From Mesorhizobium sp. B2-8-5 (lineage in GTDB: Bacteria; Pseudomonadota; Alphaproteobacteria; Rhizobiales; Rhizobiaceae): a stretch of DNA of 64,000 nucleotides. Positions 43,929-52,679 of this stretch are shown piece by piece. The DNA lies in contig NZ_CP083951.1 in NCBI RefSeq assembly GCF_006440675.2, forward strand, positions 5,055,501 to 5,119,500, in the 5' to 3' direction. Position 1 is the first letter of the stretch. Each line of letters opens with the position of its first letter. Position numbers and translations under genes: made by a program. The notes under the pieces are model-generated. The model had not been told where the DNA came from, made no database searches, and was given only the letters and a program-made list of their open reading frames with translations.

Positions 43929-45248
43929 TCACGACTGCGCGGCGACGTCGCCCAAGGTCTCGTCGATCGCTTGAAGAATGGCGCCGGCATCCGCTTCGGT
44001 CATCGGCGTCGACAGCGCGAACAGGCCGTAGCTGGCGGAGAGCACGCCACGGCCAAGCAGGCCCTTGTGGAAGGCGTCGAATTTTTTCCGCTCAGCCTGG
44101 CCGGGATAGATGGAGCGGTAATCCGTGACCGGATGCGACGTGAAATGAACCTTGAACAGCGAGCCCAGGCCGACGCATTGGCCGGCAAGCTCATACTTTT
44201 CAAATGAGGCGGTGACACCTTCGCGCAGAAATGCGCCCAACCGGTCGAGATGGGCAAAGCTTTCCCTGGTCAGCGCCCGCATCGAGGCAAGGCCGGCGCG
44301 CATGGTGACCGGATTAGCGGTGAAGGTGCCGCCATGCGGAAGCGCTGGTTTGCCGGCGGTCGGATCGAACACCGCCATGACATCGGCGCGCCCGCCCACG
44401 GCGCCGACAGGAAAACCGCCGCCGATGATTTTTCCAAGCGCCGTCAGGTCGGGCTCGATGCTCCACAGCCCTTGCGCGCCCGACCATCCAAGGCGAAACG
44501 AGATGACCTCGTCGAAGATGACCAGCGCGCCCGCTGCGTGGGCGATCTCCACCATGGCGTGAAGGTAGTCCCGGCGCGCCGGGATCAATCCCGCGCGGTT
44601 GGGCATCGGGTCGATCAGCACCGCCGCGATGCCGTCGCCCCCGGCGGCGAAGACGGCGCGCAGCGCCTCGCTGTCGTTGAAGGGCACGGCGATCACGTCG
44701 TCCAGCACGCCGCGCGGCGTGCCCCTGGCATAGGGCGTCGACCTCGGCAGGTCGCCCCAGTTGGCGGGCGACGAGTCGAGGCTGACCTCGGCGAAATCGT
44801 AGGAGCCGTGATAGGCGCCCTCGATCTTGACGATCTTCGGCCGCCCGGTGAAGGCGCGTGCGGCCTTGATCGCCATCATCACGCCTTCGGTGCCGGAATT
44901 GGTGAAGCGGACCTGGTCGACCGAGGGCAGCCGCTCGACCAGAAGCTCGGCGAGCTCGATCTCGCTCAGCGTCGGCGCGCCAAAGGCCGTGCCAAACGGC
45001 AGCTGATCTGCCACGGCCGCGGTGATGTCCGGATGCGCGTAGCCATGGATCATCGAGGTGAAATTGTTGATGCAGTCGTAATAGGAATTGCCGTCGACAT
45101 CCCAGACCCTGCAGCCCTCGCCGCGCGCGGCGTAGATCGGAAACGGATCGAGGAAGACCGTGGTGCGCGTGTTGCCGCCCGGCATCACCTTCCTGGCGCG
45201 CTCGAACAGGGTTTTCGATCCGGGCATGGCGTCGGGATAATGCGGCAT
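43929..45248 (-). CDS. class III aminotransferase (glutamate-1-semialdehyde aminomutase-like)
   Basis: A 439-residue PLP enzyme. Motifs are KVMPGGNTRTTVF near the N-terminus, NSGTEGVMMAIKAAR (phosphate-binding loop, about 115-129), LVIFDEVISFRLGW (Asp to PLP nitrogen), and ALGKIIGGGFPVGAVGG with the Schiff-base Lys near 267. True HemL proteins share this fold, but the locus with an amine oxidase and GlxA regulator suggests an amino-compound catabolic enzyme. The ATG at 45248 starts the conserved region. Confidence 0.88.
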   Translation of the reverse strand: MPHYPDAMPGSKTLFERARKVMPGGNTRTTVFLDPFPIYAARGEGCRVWDVDGNSYYDCINNFTSMIHGYAHPDITAAVADQLPFGTAFGAPTLSEIELAELLVERLPSVDQVRFTNSGTEGVMMAIKAARAFTGRPKIVKIEGAYHGSYDFAEVSLDSSPANWGDLPRSTPYARGTPRGVLDDVIAVPFNDSEALRAVFAAGGDGIAAVLIDPMPNRAGLIPARRDYLHAMVEIAHAAGALVIFDEVISFRLGWSGAQGLWSIEPDLTALGKIIGGGFPVGAVGGRADVMAVFDPTAGKPALPHGGTFTANPVTMRAGLASMRALTRESFAHLDRLGAFLREGVTASFEKYELAGQCVGLGSLFKVHFTSHPVTDYRSIYPGQAERKKFDAFHKGLLGRGVLSASYGLFALSTPMTEADAGAILQAIDETLGDVAAQS

Positions 45249-45377
45249 GGCTCTCCGAAGGCGAATTCGACTTGTTGAAACAGCGGCGCAACCGCCGCTC
45301 GTCACGAAGCTACGGTTCGTTTCCGCGCCGGCGCAATCGGCCAGGCCGGGCATGCGACCCGACCAGAGACATCCCGA

Positions 45378-46355
45378 TCATTTCGCGGCGGCTGCAGCCG
45401 CGCGGTTCGGGTGCCTGAGATTGGTCGGCGTGATGCCGGTCTGCTGGCGGAAGACGCGGCTGAAATGGCCGGCATTGGCAAAGCCGCAGCGATAGGCGAT
45501 CTCGCCGATCGCCAGGTCGCTGCCTTCCAGAAGCGACCTGGCGTAATGAACCCGCAGCGCCAGATAGGCGGCCATCGGGCCGATGCCGAGCTCGGCGCCG
45601 AACAGGCGCTCCAGCTGGCGGCGCGAGCAGTTCTGCCTGGCGGCGATCTCGGCCACGGGGATCGGCTCCTGCAGATTGCTTTCCATCAGGAGCAGCGCCC
45701 GCTTCACCGCGCGGCTCGCGGCGGCGGGGAAAAGGTCGCCGACCGGCTGCACGTCGCGGCTGGAGCGGATGCGGTCGAGCACCAGGATTTTCGCCGCCTT
45801 CTCCGCCGCCTTCTGGCCGATGAATTGCGAGACGAAATAGCCGGCGAGGTCGGCCGCACCGGTACCGCCGGCGCAGGTGGCGCGGCCGCGGTCGACGGAA
45901 TAGAGGCTGTCGGCATGGGCGCTCACATCGGGGAACTCGGCGCGAAAATCCTTGATGTGGAACCAGCTGACCGCGGCGCTGTAGCCGTCGAGCAGGCCAT
46001 AGCGCGCCAGCACGAAGCTGCCGGTGCAGAGCGCGGTGAGCGGCACGCCCTTTTCGGCGGCGCGCATCAGGAATGCCTCCTTTTCCGAACTCAGCTTGCG
46101 GTTGGTGTCGAGCAGGCCGCCGACCACCACGACATTGTCGAAATCCTCCGGATTGCCCATCGCCCTGGTCGGCAGCAATTCGACGCCGCAGCTGGCGCGG
46201 ATCGGCAGACCGCGCTCGCCGACGATCTCCCAGTCGAACTCGATCCTGCGGCTGCGGTCGCCTTCGTCGCCGGCCAGCCTCAGCGTGTCGATGAACAGCG
46301 ACAGCGGCGACAAGGTGAAATCGCGCACCAGGAGAAATGCGAACTTCTTGGCCAT
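45378..46355 (-). CDS. GlxA-family AraC-type transcriptional regulator
   Basis: A 325-residue regulator. The N-terminal DJ-1/PfpI-like domain (about 1-190) includes NVVVVGGLLDTNR and the nucleophile-region TALCTGSFVLARYGLLDG. The C-terminal AraC double helix-turn-helix (about 215-315) has EIAARQNCSRRQLERLF and IGEIAYRCGFANAGHFSRVFRQQTG (core CGFANAGHFSRVF). Relatives control carnitine, choline, glycine-betaine or arginine catabolism. It lies upstream of the aminotransferase/oxidase pair on the same strand, 129 bp away, so it is their probable regulator. Confidence 0.9.
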   Translation of the reverse strand: MAKKFAFLLVRDFTLSPLSLFIDTLRLAGDEGDRSRRIEFDWEIVGERGLPIRASCGVELLPTRAMGNPEDFDNVVVVGGLLDTNRKLSSEKEAFLMRAAEKGVPLTALCTGSFVLARYGLLDGYSAAVSWFHIKDFRAEFPDVSAHADSLYSVDRGRATCAGGTGAADLAGYFVSQFIGQKAAEKAAKILVLDRIRSSRDVQPVGDLFPAAASRAVKRALLLMESNLQEPIPVAEIAARQNCSRRQLERLFGAELGIGPMAAYLALRVHYARSLLEGSDLAIGEIAYRCGFANAGHFSRVFRQQTGITPTNLRHPNRAAAAAAK

Positions 46356-46572
46356 TCGCGAGCCAACCTCTCATTCGAGCCAGGCGCCATCCTGGACCGC
46401 CAGCCGCGACGTTTATCAACCGGCGAGCGGACTGGATAGCACGTGGCCTTGAATAGCGGTTTGAACCGTTGCATGATTCCTCGCGCGCGCTTTCGGCGAC
46501 CGCCGGGCGTCGCAATCCGGCACGGCGCCATCATCGCCGGACCTTCATCGAAAACCGCGGAGCCATCGGGCG

Positions 46573-47109
46573 ATGACGACCATCCATCAATTCGCTGTGT
46601 CGGAAGGGCAGGAATGGGTGCTGCCGGTCGATGACGAGACCTACGAGGAGTTCTTCGGCCTCGACGGACGCTCGCTCGAGGGCTGGCAGCCGCCGTTGAT
46701 GCGGCGCGTCGAGGAAGGCGAGCGGCTCTATTCCGATTTTCCCTGGCTCGGCGAGCACGCGCCGCTTTTGCGCCAGCCGGCCGTCGACGCGCTGGCGGCG
46801 GCGCTGCGGCCCTATGGCGAGCTCGTCGCGCTGCGCGGCGAGAAGGTCTGGCTGCTCAACGTCACCAATGTGATCGACGCGCTGGACGAGGCGCGCTCGC
46901 AGATCGTCCGCTTCGAGGACGGCGACATATTGGCGATCGAGCGCTACGCCTTCGACGCGGAAAGGATCGGGACGGCGGAAGTGTTCAAGCTGCCGATGCG
47001 GGCCTCCCCGGTCTTCGTCAATGAGGTGTTCGTCGAACGGGTCCGCAAGGCCGGGTTGCGCAACGTGTCGTTCGAGGCGGTATGGACATCGGGAACGGCA
47101 ATCGCTTGA
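46573..47109 (+). CDS. Imm11/DUF1629-like protein
   Basis: A 178-residue protein resembling the Imm11 (formerly DUF1629) family. Features are the central WLLNVTNVIDALDEARS with a following FEDGDI, and the C-terminal segment PVFVNEVFVERVRKAGLRNVSFEAVW, which fits the usual family end. Some members are predicted immunity proteins of polymorphic toxin systems, but no toxin gene is adjacent here, so that role is not supported. No signal peptide. The start is the ATG at 46573. Confidence 0.65.
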   Translation: MTTIHQFAVSEGQEWVLPVDDETYEEFFGLDGRSLEGWQPPLMRRVEEGERLYSDFPWLGEHAPLLRQPAVDALAAALRPYGELVALRGEKVWLLNVTNVIDALDEARSQIVRFEDGDILAIERYAFDAERIGTAEVFKLPMRASPVFVNEVFVERVRKAGLRNVSFEAVWTSGTAIA

Positions 47110-47407
47110 CGAATAACAGCTATTCCAATCATTGAGGTGGCGTCGCCCCTCATCCGCCTGCCCGCACCTTCTTCAGGGCAATCGCATGGGTGGTTCCTCC
47201 GCTCCGTCGCTGCTTCGCAGCGCCGAGACGGAGTGAGGGAACCCCCTAGGCGATTTGGCCGCATCCGCTGTGCCCGCCGCCCTGGCCCGTCCGCTGGGCG
47301 CATCTGGAGCATCGCTCTGGCCCAACCCGGACATGCACGAACGGGATGGCCATTATAACCAGACGCTTTATAACGGTCGCTGACATAGCGACGACCAAGG
47401 GGAGACG
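47110..47407. promoter_or_regulatory. intergenic region: repeat fragment and promoter of molybdenum hydroxylase operon
   Basis: Positions about 47193-47248 match the hairpin-rich repeat family seen at 57-61 kb (CTCCGTCGCTGCTTCGCAG followed by CGAGACGGAG). Nearer the gene, TTATAAC occurs twice (47353-47359 and 47368-47374, 15-bp spacing), and GTCGCT-GACAT-AGCGAC (47376-47392) is a perfect inverted repeat 15 nt before the start codon; both are operator candidates. Confidence 0.5.
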
Positions 47408-48268
47408 ATGCGTTACATACGTCCGCTTTCAATCGAAGATGCCGTTGGCGAACTCGCCAAGGCGGTAGGACCGGCCGCGATCCTGGCCGGGGGCAGCGAC
47501 CTTTTGGTGAGGATGAAGGGCGGCTTCATCGAGCCTGAGCTGATCGTCGACATCAAGGCAATCGGCGGCTTGGCCGACGTCACCGAAATGGCTGACGGGT
47601 TTCGGATCGGCGCCGCGGTGCCCTGCGCAGTGCTGGGCGAGAACAAGGCGCTCCGCAAGGCATGGCCGGGCGTGGTCGAGGCGGCCAATCTGATCGGCTC
47701 CAAGCAGGTGCAGGGACGCTGCACCATCACCGGCAATCTGTGCAACGCCTCGCCCGCCGCCGACAGCGTGCCGGCGCTGGTGGCGGCCGCGGCACAAGCG
47801 GTCGTCGCCGGGCCTTCGGGCAAGCGCACCATCGCCGTGGAGAGCGTGCCGACCGGACCGGGCCGCACGTCTCTCGCCAAGGGCGAGATCATCGAGGCGA
47901 TCCTGCTGGAGAAGCGGCCTGACCATGCGGGCGACGCCTATCTGCGCTTCATTCCGCGCACCGAGATGGACATCGCGGTGGTGAGCGCCGGCGTGAACCT
48001 GACGCTGGACGATCACGGCGCGATCAAGACCGCCCGCGTGGCGCTCGGCGCCGCGGCGCCCACGGTGCTTCTGGTCGAGGAAGCAGGCCAGGTGCTGATC
48101 GGCTCGAAGCTCGACGAAGCCACGCTGGAGCGGTTGGCGAAGATCTGCTCCGGCGCTTGCCGTCCGATCGACGACAAGCGCGGCACCATCGAATTCAGAC
48201 GGAAAGTCGCGGGCGTGCTGGCGCAAAGGGCCGCCGCTATCGCCTACAAGCGTGCGGGAGGCAAATAA
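47408..48268 (+). CDS. molybdenum hydroxylase FAD-binding subunit (CoxM/CutM-like)
   Basis: A 286-residue FAD-binding medium subunit of the xanthine dehydrogenase family. The FAD loops are ILAGGSDLLVRMK (about 26-38) and TITGNLCNASPAADSVPAL (about 107-125), variants of the AGGTDL and TIGGN motifs. The C-terminal CO-dehydrogenase flavoprotein domain follows. It transfers electrons from the iron-sulfur subunit. GGGGAGACG precedes the ATG at 47408. Its stop overlaps the next start by one base (TAATG). Confidence 0.92.
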   Translation: MRYIRPLSIEDAVGELAKAVGPAAILAGGSDLLVRMKGGFIEPELIVDIKAIGGLADVTEMADGFRIGAAVPCAVLGENKALRKAWPGVVEAANLIGSKQVQGRCTITGNLCNASPAADSVPALVAAAAQAVVAGPSGKRTIAVESVPTGPGRTSLAKGEIIEAILLEKRPDHAGDAYLRFIPRTEMDIAVVSAGVNLTLDDHGAIKTARVALGAAAPTVLLVEEAGQVLIGSKLDEATLERLAKICSGACRPIDDKRGTIEFRRKVAGVLAQRAAAIAYKRAGGK

Positions 48269-48744
48269 TGGCCGGTGTAGCTGTATCAACCACCATCAAC
48301 GGCGACGCCGTCGAATATCTCTGCCAGCCCGACGAGACGCTGCTGGACGTGCTGCGCGACCGGCTGGGGCTGACCGGCGCCAAGGAAGGCTGCGGCACCG
48401 GCGACTGCGGCGCCTGCAGCGTCATCGTCGATGGCCGCCTGGTCTGCTCCTGCCTGGTGCTCGGCGCGGAAGCCGAGGGCCGCAAGATCGAGACCATCGA
48501 AGGCATGGCGCATGGCGACCAGTTGCATCCGCTGCAGCAGAAATTCCTGGAGCACGCGGCCTTGCAATGCGGCATCTGCACGCCAGGTTTCCTGATTGCG
48601 GCCAAGGACCTGCTGGCCAAGAACCCCTCGCCCACCGAGGAGGAAATCCGCTTTGGCCTCGCCGGCAATCTCTGCCGCTGCACCGGCTATGACAAGATCG
48701 TGCGCGCCGTCCAGGACGCGGCCAACGTGATGAAGGGAGCCTGA
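48268..48744 (+). CDS. molybdenum hydroxylase 2Fe-2S subunit (CoxS/CutS-like)
   Basis: A 158-residue small subunit. The first [2Fe-2S] cluster is bound by the plant-type motif GCGTGDCGACSV plus a later Cys (VCSC), and the second by CGICTPGF and CRCTGYDKIV. Length and Cys spacing are standard. It passes electrons between the molybdenum subunit and the flavoprotein. It lies between the other two subunit genes, 2 bp before the large-subunit start. Confidence 0.95.
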   Translation: MAGVAVSTTINGDAVEYLCQPDETLLDVLRDRLGLTGAKEGCGTGDCGACSVIVDGRLVCSCLVLGAEAEGRKIETIEGMAHGDQLHPLQQKFLEHAALQCGICTPGFLIAAKDLLAKNPSPTEEEIRFGLAGNLCRCTGYDKIVRAVQDAANVMKGA

Positions 48745-48746
48745 TC

Positions 48747-51011
48747 ATGAATTTCGATCCGCGCTACTCCGGACGCAATTTCTCCTCGGTCGGCACGCGG
48801 CCGATCCGCCCCGACGGCATCGACAAGGTGACCGGACGCGCCCGCTACGGCGCCGACTTCAACATGGCTGGACAGCTGGTCGGCCGTGTGCTGCGCAGCC
48901 CGCACGCGCACGCCATCATCAAGAAGATCGACACGTCCAAGGCGGAAAAGCTCGCCGGCGTGAAGGCGGTGATCACGGCGAAGGACCTGCCCGACCTCAC
49001 CGACGGCGATGCCGCCATGTACGACATCCTCGACAATTCGATGGCACGCAAGAAGGCGCTCTATGACGGCCATGCGGTGGCCGCGGTGGCGGCGATCGAT
49101 GCCCGCATCGCCCGCCAGGCGCTGAAGCTGATCGAGGTCGACTATGAGGTGCTGCCGCATGTCACCGATGTCGACGAGGCGGCGCAGCACCATGCGCCGC
49201 TGATCAACGACCAGGTCTTCACCGAGGGGCTGGAGGAAAAGCCGGCGAAACCCTCCAACGTGACCAAGCGCACGCAGTTCGGCCATGGCGATGTGCACAA
49301 GGGTTTTGCCCAGGCCGATTTCATCGTCGAGCGCTCGTTCAAGACCGAGCAGACGCATCAGGGCTATATCGAGCCGCATGCCTGCGTGGCGAGCGTCAAC
49401 CCGGATGGCACAGCGGACCTGTGGGTCTGCACGCAGGGCCATTTCGTCTACCGCCAGCACTGCGCGCAATTGCTTGGGCTCGAAGCCTCGAAGCTGCGCG
49501 TCACCTCGTCGGAGATCGGCGGCGGCTTTGGCGGCAAGACCCATGTCTGGGCCGAGCCGGTGGCGCTTGCCCTGTCGCGCAAGGCCGGTCGCCCGGTAAA
49601 ACTGGTGATGACCCGCGACGAGGTGTTTCGCGCCTCGGGCCCGACCAGCGCCACCTCGATCGACGTCAAGATCGGCGCCAGGAAGGATGGCACCATCACC
49701 GCCGCGGAAGCGACGCTGCGCTATAGCTGCGGGCCCTATGCCGGCTCCTGGGCCGAGATCGGCGCGATGACGGCGTTCGCCTGCTACAAGCTCGAGAACG
49801 TCAAGACCGTCGGCTTCGAAGTGCTGGTCAACCGGCCGAAGACCGCGGCCTATCGCGCGCCGTCGGCGCCGATGGCCGCCTTCGCGGTGGAAAGCTCGAT
49901 CGACGAGCTCGCCCGCGAGATCGGCATGGACGCGGTGGACTTCCGCATCAAGAACGCCGCGCAGGAAGGCACCCGCGCCTCCTACGGTCCGGTCTACGGG
50001 CCGATCGGCATCGGGCCGACGCTGGAGGCGGTGAAGAAGCATCCGCACATGAAGGCGCCGCTGAAAGCCAACCAGGGGCGCGGCATGGCCTGCGGCTTCT
50101 GGTTCAACTTCGGCGGCCAGACCTGCACGGACCTCAACATCGGCATGGACGGCTCGGTGTCGCTGGCCGTGGGCACGGTGGATGTCGGCGGTTCCCGCGC
50201 CTCGCTGTCGCTGGTGGCGGCGGAAGAGCTCGGCATCGACTACTCCAACGTCAAGGCGATCGTCGCCGACACGTCTTCGCTGGGCTACAACGACATGACC
50301 GACGGCAGCCGCGGCACCTTCTCCTCCTCGATGGCGACGATCTCGGCCGCCCGCAACGCGATCAAGATCCTGAAAGATCGGGCCGCGCAGATGTGGGACA
50401 TCCCGGTCGACGACGTGGTCTGGGAAAAGGGCCATGCCATCGCCAAGGGCGAGAAATACGGCAACCTGTCGCCGCTGTCGCTGAAGGACATCGCCGCCAA
50501 GTCGGGCACGACCGGCGGCCCGATCGCCGGCCATAGCGAGCTCGTCGCCGACGGCGCCGGCGTCTCCTTCGCCACCCATATCTGCGACATCGAGGTCGAC
50601 CCCGAGACCGGCTCGACCAGGGTGATCCGCTACACGGTGGTGCAGGACGCCGGCAAGGCGGTGCACCCGACCTATGTCGAGGGCCAGTACCAGGGCGGTG
50701 CCGCGCAAGGCATCGGCTGGGCGCTCAACGAGGAGTATATCTACGGCAAGGACGGGCGGCTGCAGAACGCGGGCTTCCTCGACTACCGCATCCCGGTCTG
50801 CTCCGACCTGCCGATGATCGACACGCAGATCCTGGAAATCCCCAATCCCAACCACCCGTATGGCGTGCGCGGCGTGGGCGAAACCTCGATCGTGCCGCCG
50901 CTGGCGGCGATCGCCAATGCGGTGTCGAACGCGGTGGGCGTGCGCATGACCCACATCCCGATGTCGCCGCCGCGCATTCTGGCGGCGCTGGAGGCGGAGC
51001 GGGAAGGCTGA
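48747..51011 (+). CDS. molybdenum hydroxylase large subunit (xanthine dehydrogenase family)
   Basis: A 754-residue molybdopterin-binding subunit. Motifs include RPDGIDKVTGRARYGADF, GGGFGGKTHVW (cofactor loop, about 253-263), and the C-terminal GVGETSIVPPLAAIANAV whose Glu is the catalytic base of the family. The active-site loop reads AYRAPSAP, not the AYxCSFR of form I CO dehydrogenases or AYRGAGR of form II. It is therefore unlikely to oxidise CO; an aldehyde, purine or N-heterocycle is more probable. Together with the two preceding subunits it makes a cytoplasmic hydroxylase. Confidence 0.93.
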   Translation: MNFDPRYSGRNFSSVGTRPIRPDGIDKVTGRARYGADFNMAGQLVGRVLRSPHAHAIIKKIDTSKAEKLAGVKAVITAKDLPDLTDGDAAMYDILDNSMARKKALYDGHAVAAVAAIDARIARQALKLIEVDYEVLPHVTDVDEAAQHHAPLINDQVFTEGLEEKPAKPSNVTKRTQFGHGDVHKGFAQADFIVERSFKTEQTHQGYIEPHACVASVNPDGTADLWVCTQGHFVYRQHCAQLLGLEASKLRVTSSEIGGGFGGKTHVWAEPVALALSRKAGRPVKLVMTRDEVFRASGPTSATSIDVKIGARKDGTITAAEATLRYSCGPYAGSWAEIGAMTAFACYKLENVKTVGFEVLVNRPKTAAYRAPSAPMAAFAVESSIDELAREIGMDAVDFRIKNAAQEGTRASYGPVYGPIGIGPTLEAVKKHPHMKAPLKANQGRGMACGFWFNFGGQTCTDLNIGMDGSVSLAVGTVDVGGSRASLSLVAAEELGIDYSNVKAIVADTSSLGYNDMTDGSRGTFSSSMATISAARNAIKILKDRAAQMWDIPVDDVVWEKGHAIAKGEKYGNLSPLSLKDIAAKSGTTGGPIAGHSELVADGAGVSFATHICDIEVDPETGSTRVIRYTVVQDAGKAVHPTYVEGQYQGGAAQGIGWALNEEYIYGKDGRLQNAGFLDYRIPVCSDLPMIDTQILEIPNPNHPYGVRGVGETSIVPPLAAIANAVSNAVGVRMTHIPMSPPRILAALEAEREG

Positions 51012-51050
51012 TGCCGAAAAGCGCGAAGCGGTTTTCAGCTCACGTCCGAT
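51010..51050. repeat. palindromic intergenic repeat, partial copy 3
   Basis: GATGCCGAAAAGCGCGAAGC (from 51010) followed by GGTTTTC matches the core of the elements at 15243 and 28866. The outer TAGAGCATG arms are missing. It begins at the stop codon of the large-subunit gene. Confidence 0.55.
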
Positions 51051-51059
51051 GAGGAACTA

Positions 51060-51305
51060 ATGGTCGCCGTCACGCTCTGGGGCTCGCTCAGCGCCGTCGC
51101 CGGCGGCAAGGCCAAGCACGAGATCGAGGCCAAGGACATCAGGGAGCTGTTCCGCAAGCTGGCGGAACAGTATCCCGGGATCGAGCCATGGATCGACCGC
51201 GGGATCGCGGTGGCGATCGACGGGGTGATTTATCGGGATACGTGGTCGAAGGAATTGCCGCCGGGGGCGGAGATTTTTCTGCTGCCGAGATTGGCGGGGG
51301 GGTGA
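51060..51305 (+). CDS. MoaD/ThiS-family small sulfur-carrier protein
   Basis: An 81-residue ubiquitin-like protein ending RLAGG; the terminal Gly-Gly is the hallmark of MoaD/ThiS sulfur carriers and is required for adenylation. The interior strand pattern (VTLWGSLSAVAG, IAVAIDGVIY, LPPGAEIFLLP) fits the beta-grasp fold. Located 48 bp after a molybdenum hydroxylase operon, it may serve molybdopterin synthesis or cofactor sulfuration for that enzyme. An ATG at 51060 follows GAGGAAC. Confidence 0.82.
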   Translation: MVAVTLWGSLSAVAGGKAKHEIEAKDIRELFRKLAEQYPGIEPWIDRGIAVAIDGVIYRDTWSKELPPGAEIFLLPRLAGG

Positions 51306-51500
51306 GTGGGGACGCGCGACCCCATAGGCCCTGCGCGCGGGAGACCAAAGCGTCCTGCGTTCGGATGGCTATAATTTAGCATGCGCTTATATAGCAATGT
51401 CAGCCGGCGCCCTGCATCTAGTCCGTGTCCCCGCCGGTCAGGCCCGGCTCGTGGGCACCCCCCCGCTTTCGAGCTGGGCCGCTCATGACTGTCGGGCCGG

Positions 51501-51632
51501 CTATCGGTTTGGCCGGTCTTCGTGCACAACGTTGTAGAGAAGAAGCCCCGCAGTCAAAGACACGACGGCGCCGACCATGTCGTGGCCGGTCAGGCCCGAA
51601 TAATACACAAAAGCAAATGCCAACTCGGCCAT
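51501..51632 (-). CDS. 43-residue hydrophobic protein
   Basis: A short gene read directly from the minus strand. The ATG at 51632 is preceded by GGTGGAA. The product begins MAELAFAFVYYSGLTGHD and contains a hydrophobic segment (GAVVSLTAGLLLYNVV, about 21-36), then a charged tail HEDRPNR. One or two membrane passes are likely. No family is recognised. It lies in the spacer between the molybdenum hydroxylase operon and the DUF768 remnant. Confidence 0.5.
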   Translation of the reverse strand: MAELAFAFVYYSGLTGHDMVGAVVSLTAGLLLYNVVHEDRPNR

Positions 51633-51710
51633 GGTTCCACCTGGGTGTGCGACACTTGCTGAGAGAACTTTTAGGGCACACTAATGTTCCCATGGATGGC
51701 CATCCGATCG

Positions 51711-51934
51711 TTACGGTTTGCCGCTGTGCTCGGAGCCGACTATCGCCGCCTGGATCGCCTCGTATGCGCTTCCGCCTTCCACTTCAATCTCCTCCTCGGC
51801 GATACCTGCTGGCCTGGCATCGGCGAACAGCTTGGTCGTCAGTTCGGCAACCGAGACGAAGTCCGCGCTCACATTGCCGCGCATCACATTATCGATGATC
51901 CATCCGCCAAGAACTCCGCGCCGCGCTCCCTCAT
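51711..51934 (-). pseudogene. DUF768 protein with a one-base frameshift
   Basis: From the ATG at 51934 the frame reads MRERGAEFLADG and then departs; one base earlier in register the sequence continues WIIDNVMRGNVSADFV ... IAEEEIEVEGGSAYEAIQAAI to a TAA at 51711. Joining the two gives a normal 74-residue DUF768 protein (pattern: ERG.EFL..WI.., then GIA.EEI..E.GS.YE.I..A). The span is 224 nt, one short of a multiple of three; the missing base lies near 51899-51905. Either a true disruption or a sequencing error. Function of the family unknown. Confidence 0.75.
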
Positions 51935-52076
51935 TTGCCCTGCTCTTTCAGAAAATGAGCTTCGCGAAGGAGCGAACCCCAGTCGGTTCCAATTGTCTCG
52001 ATCAACCCGCCGGCCTGCTGGCTCGGGCCAGCGGCCGGGCACCCGCTTAGAAGTCTTTCGTTCGCAATCCAAACAC

Positions 52077-52679
52077 TCACCCGATTAGCGAATCTATCGC
52101 TCTAACCATGTCAGTCAGAAAGTTCAGCGTATCAGCGACGTCGGAGGACTTTATTGGCCATCGAGTATTGGGATAAGTTGGATCTAAATCTGCTTCGTGT
52201 GCAACCTTATTTCGACGGTCAACGATCAGAGTTAGCCGATCCCTTACGTCTTTTGCAGGCTTTTCCATAGCAAAGCCAACTTCATCCCAAAGCTTCACTT
52301 CCACGGCATGGCGTATTGCATCGGCAATCTTGTCAGGTTGCTGGAATGAGAGGAAGCTGTGCTGATGACGTATTTCGGCCTCAACATTGCTTCGTGCTGC
52401 CGCCACAGTCGCCATACCCGAGAGGCATTCCATACTGATCTTGAACCGCTTGTAAGCAGGCGTCGGAGTTCTCTCACCATCAAAAATCTCCATCATGGCG
52501 CTTCGAGTAACTTCATGGACGTAATGGTCGACCGCACTTACGGCCATAACGTGACATGTACGAAGCAAGTCACTAAGATCAACAATCGATGTTGTTTGCC
52601 TCGTGAGCGCGTCGTATAGCGCCAGAAGGGCATGTACTCGCTTTATATTTTCCTTGAATTGCTGAGCAGCAACAGTCAT
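52077..52679 (-). CDS. HEPN-domain protein (RiboL-PSP type)
   Basis: A 200-residue all-alpha protein. The HEPN Rx4-6H motif is visible near residues 155-161 in RRNKVAHEADLDP, together with VDHYVHEV near 51-58 and the C-terminal helix VRAIDSLIG. This pattern fits the RiboL-PSP-HEPN family, members of which are predicted ribonucleases in biological conflict systems. Its ATG overlaps the stop codon of the ParA-like gene (ATGA at 52676-52679), so the two proteins are made together. The base composition is clearly lower in GC than the flanks. Confidence 0.8.
   Translation of the reverse strand: MTVAAQQFKENIKRVHALLALYDALTRQTTSIVDLSDLLRTCHVMAVSAVDHYVHEVTRSAMMEIFDGERTPTPAYKRFKISMECLSGMATVAAARSNVEAEIRHQHSFLSFQQPDKIADAIRHAVEVKLWDEVGFAMEKPAKDVRDRLTLIVDRRNKVAHEADLDPTYPNTRWPIKSSDVADTLNFLTDMVRAIDSLIG

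Noticed and set aside
46573..47109. Immunity protein of a toxin-immunity pair
   Set aside because: The family resemblance is to Imm11, but no polymorphic toxin gene lies next to it.
48687..50954. A 755-residue open frame opposite the molybdenum hydroxylase large subunit
   Set aside because: His/Arg/Asp-rich composition and complete overlap with a clearly conserved gene; an antisense artefact of high GC.
48747..51011. Carbon monoxide dehydrogenase CoxL
   Set aside because: The active-site loop is AYRAPSAP and not AYxCSFR or AYRGAGR, so a CO-oxidising role is not supported.
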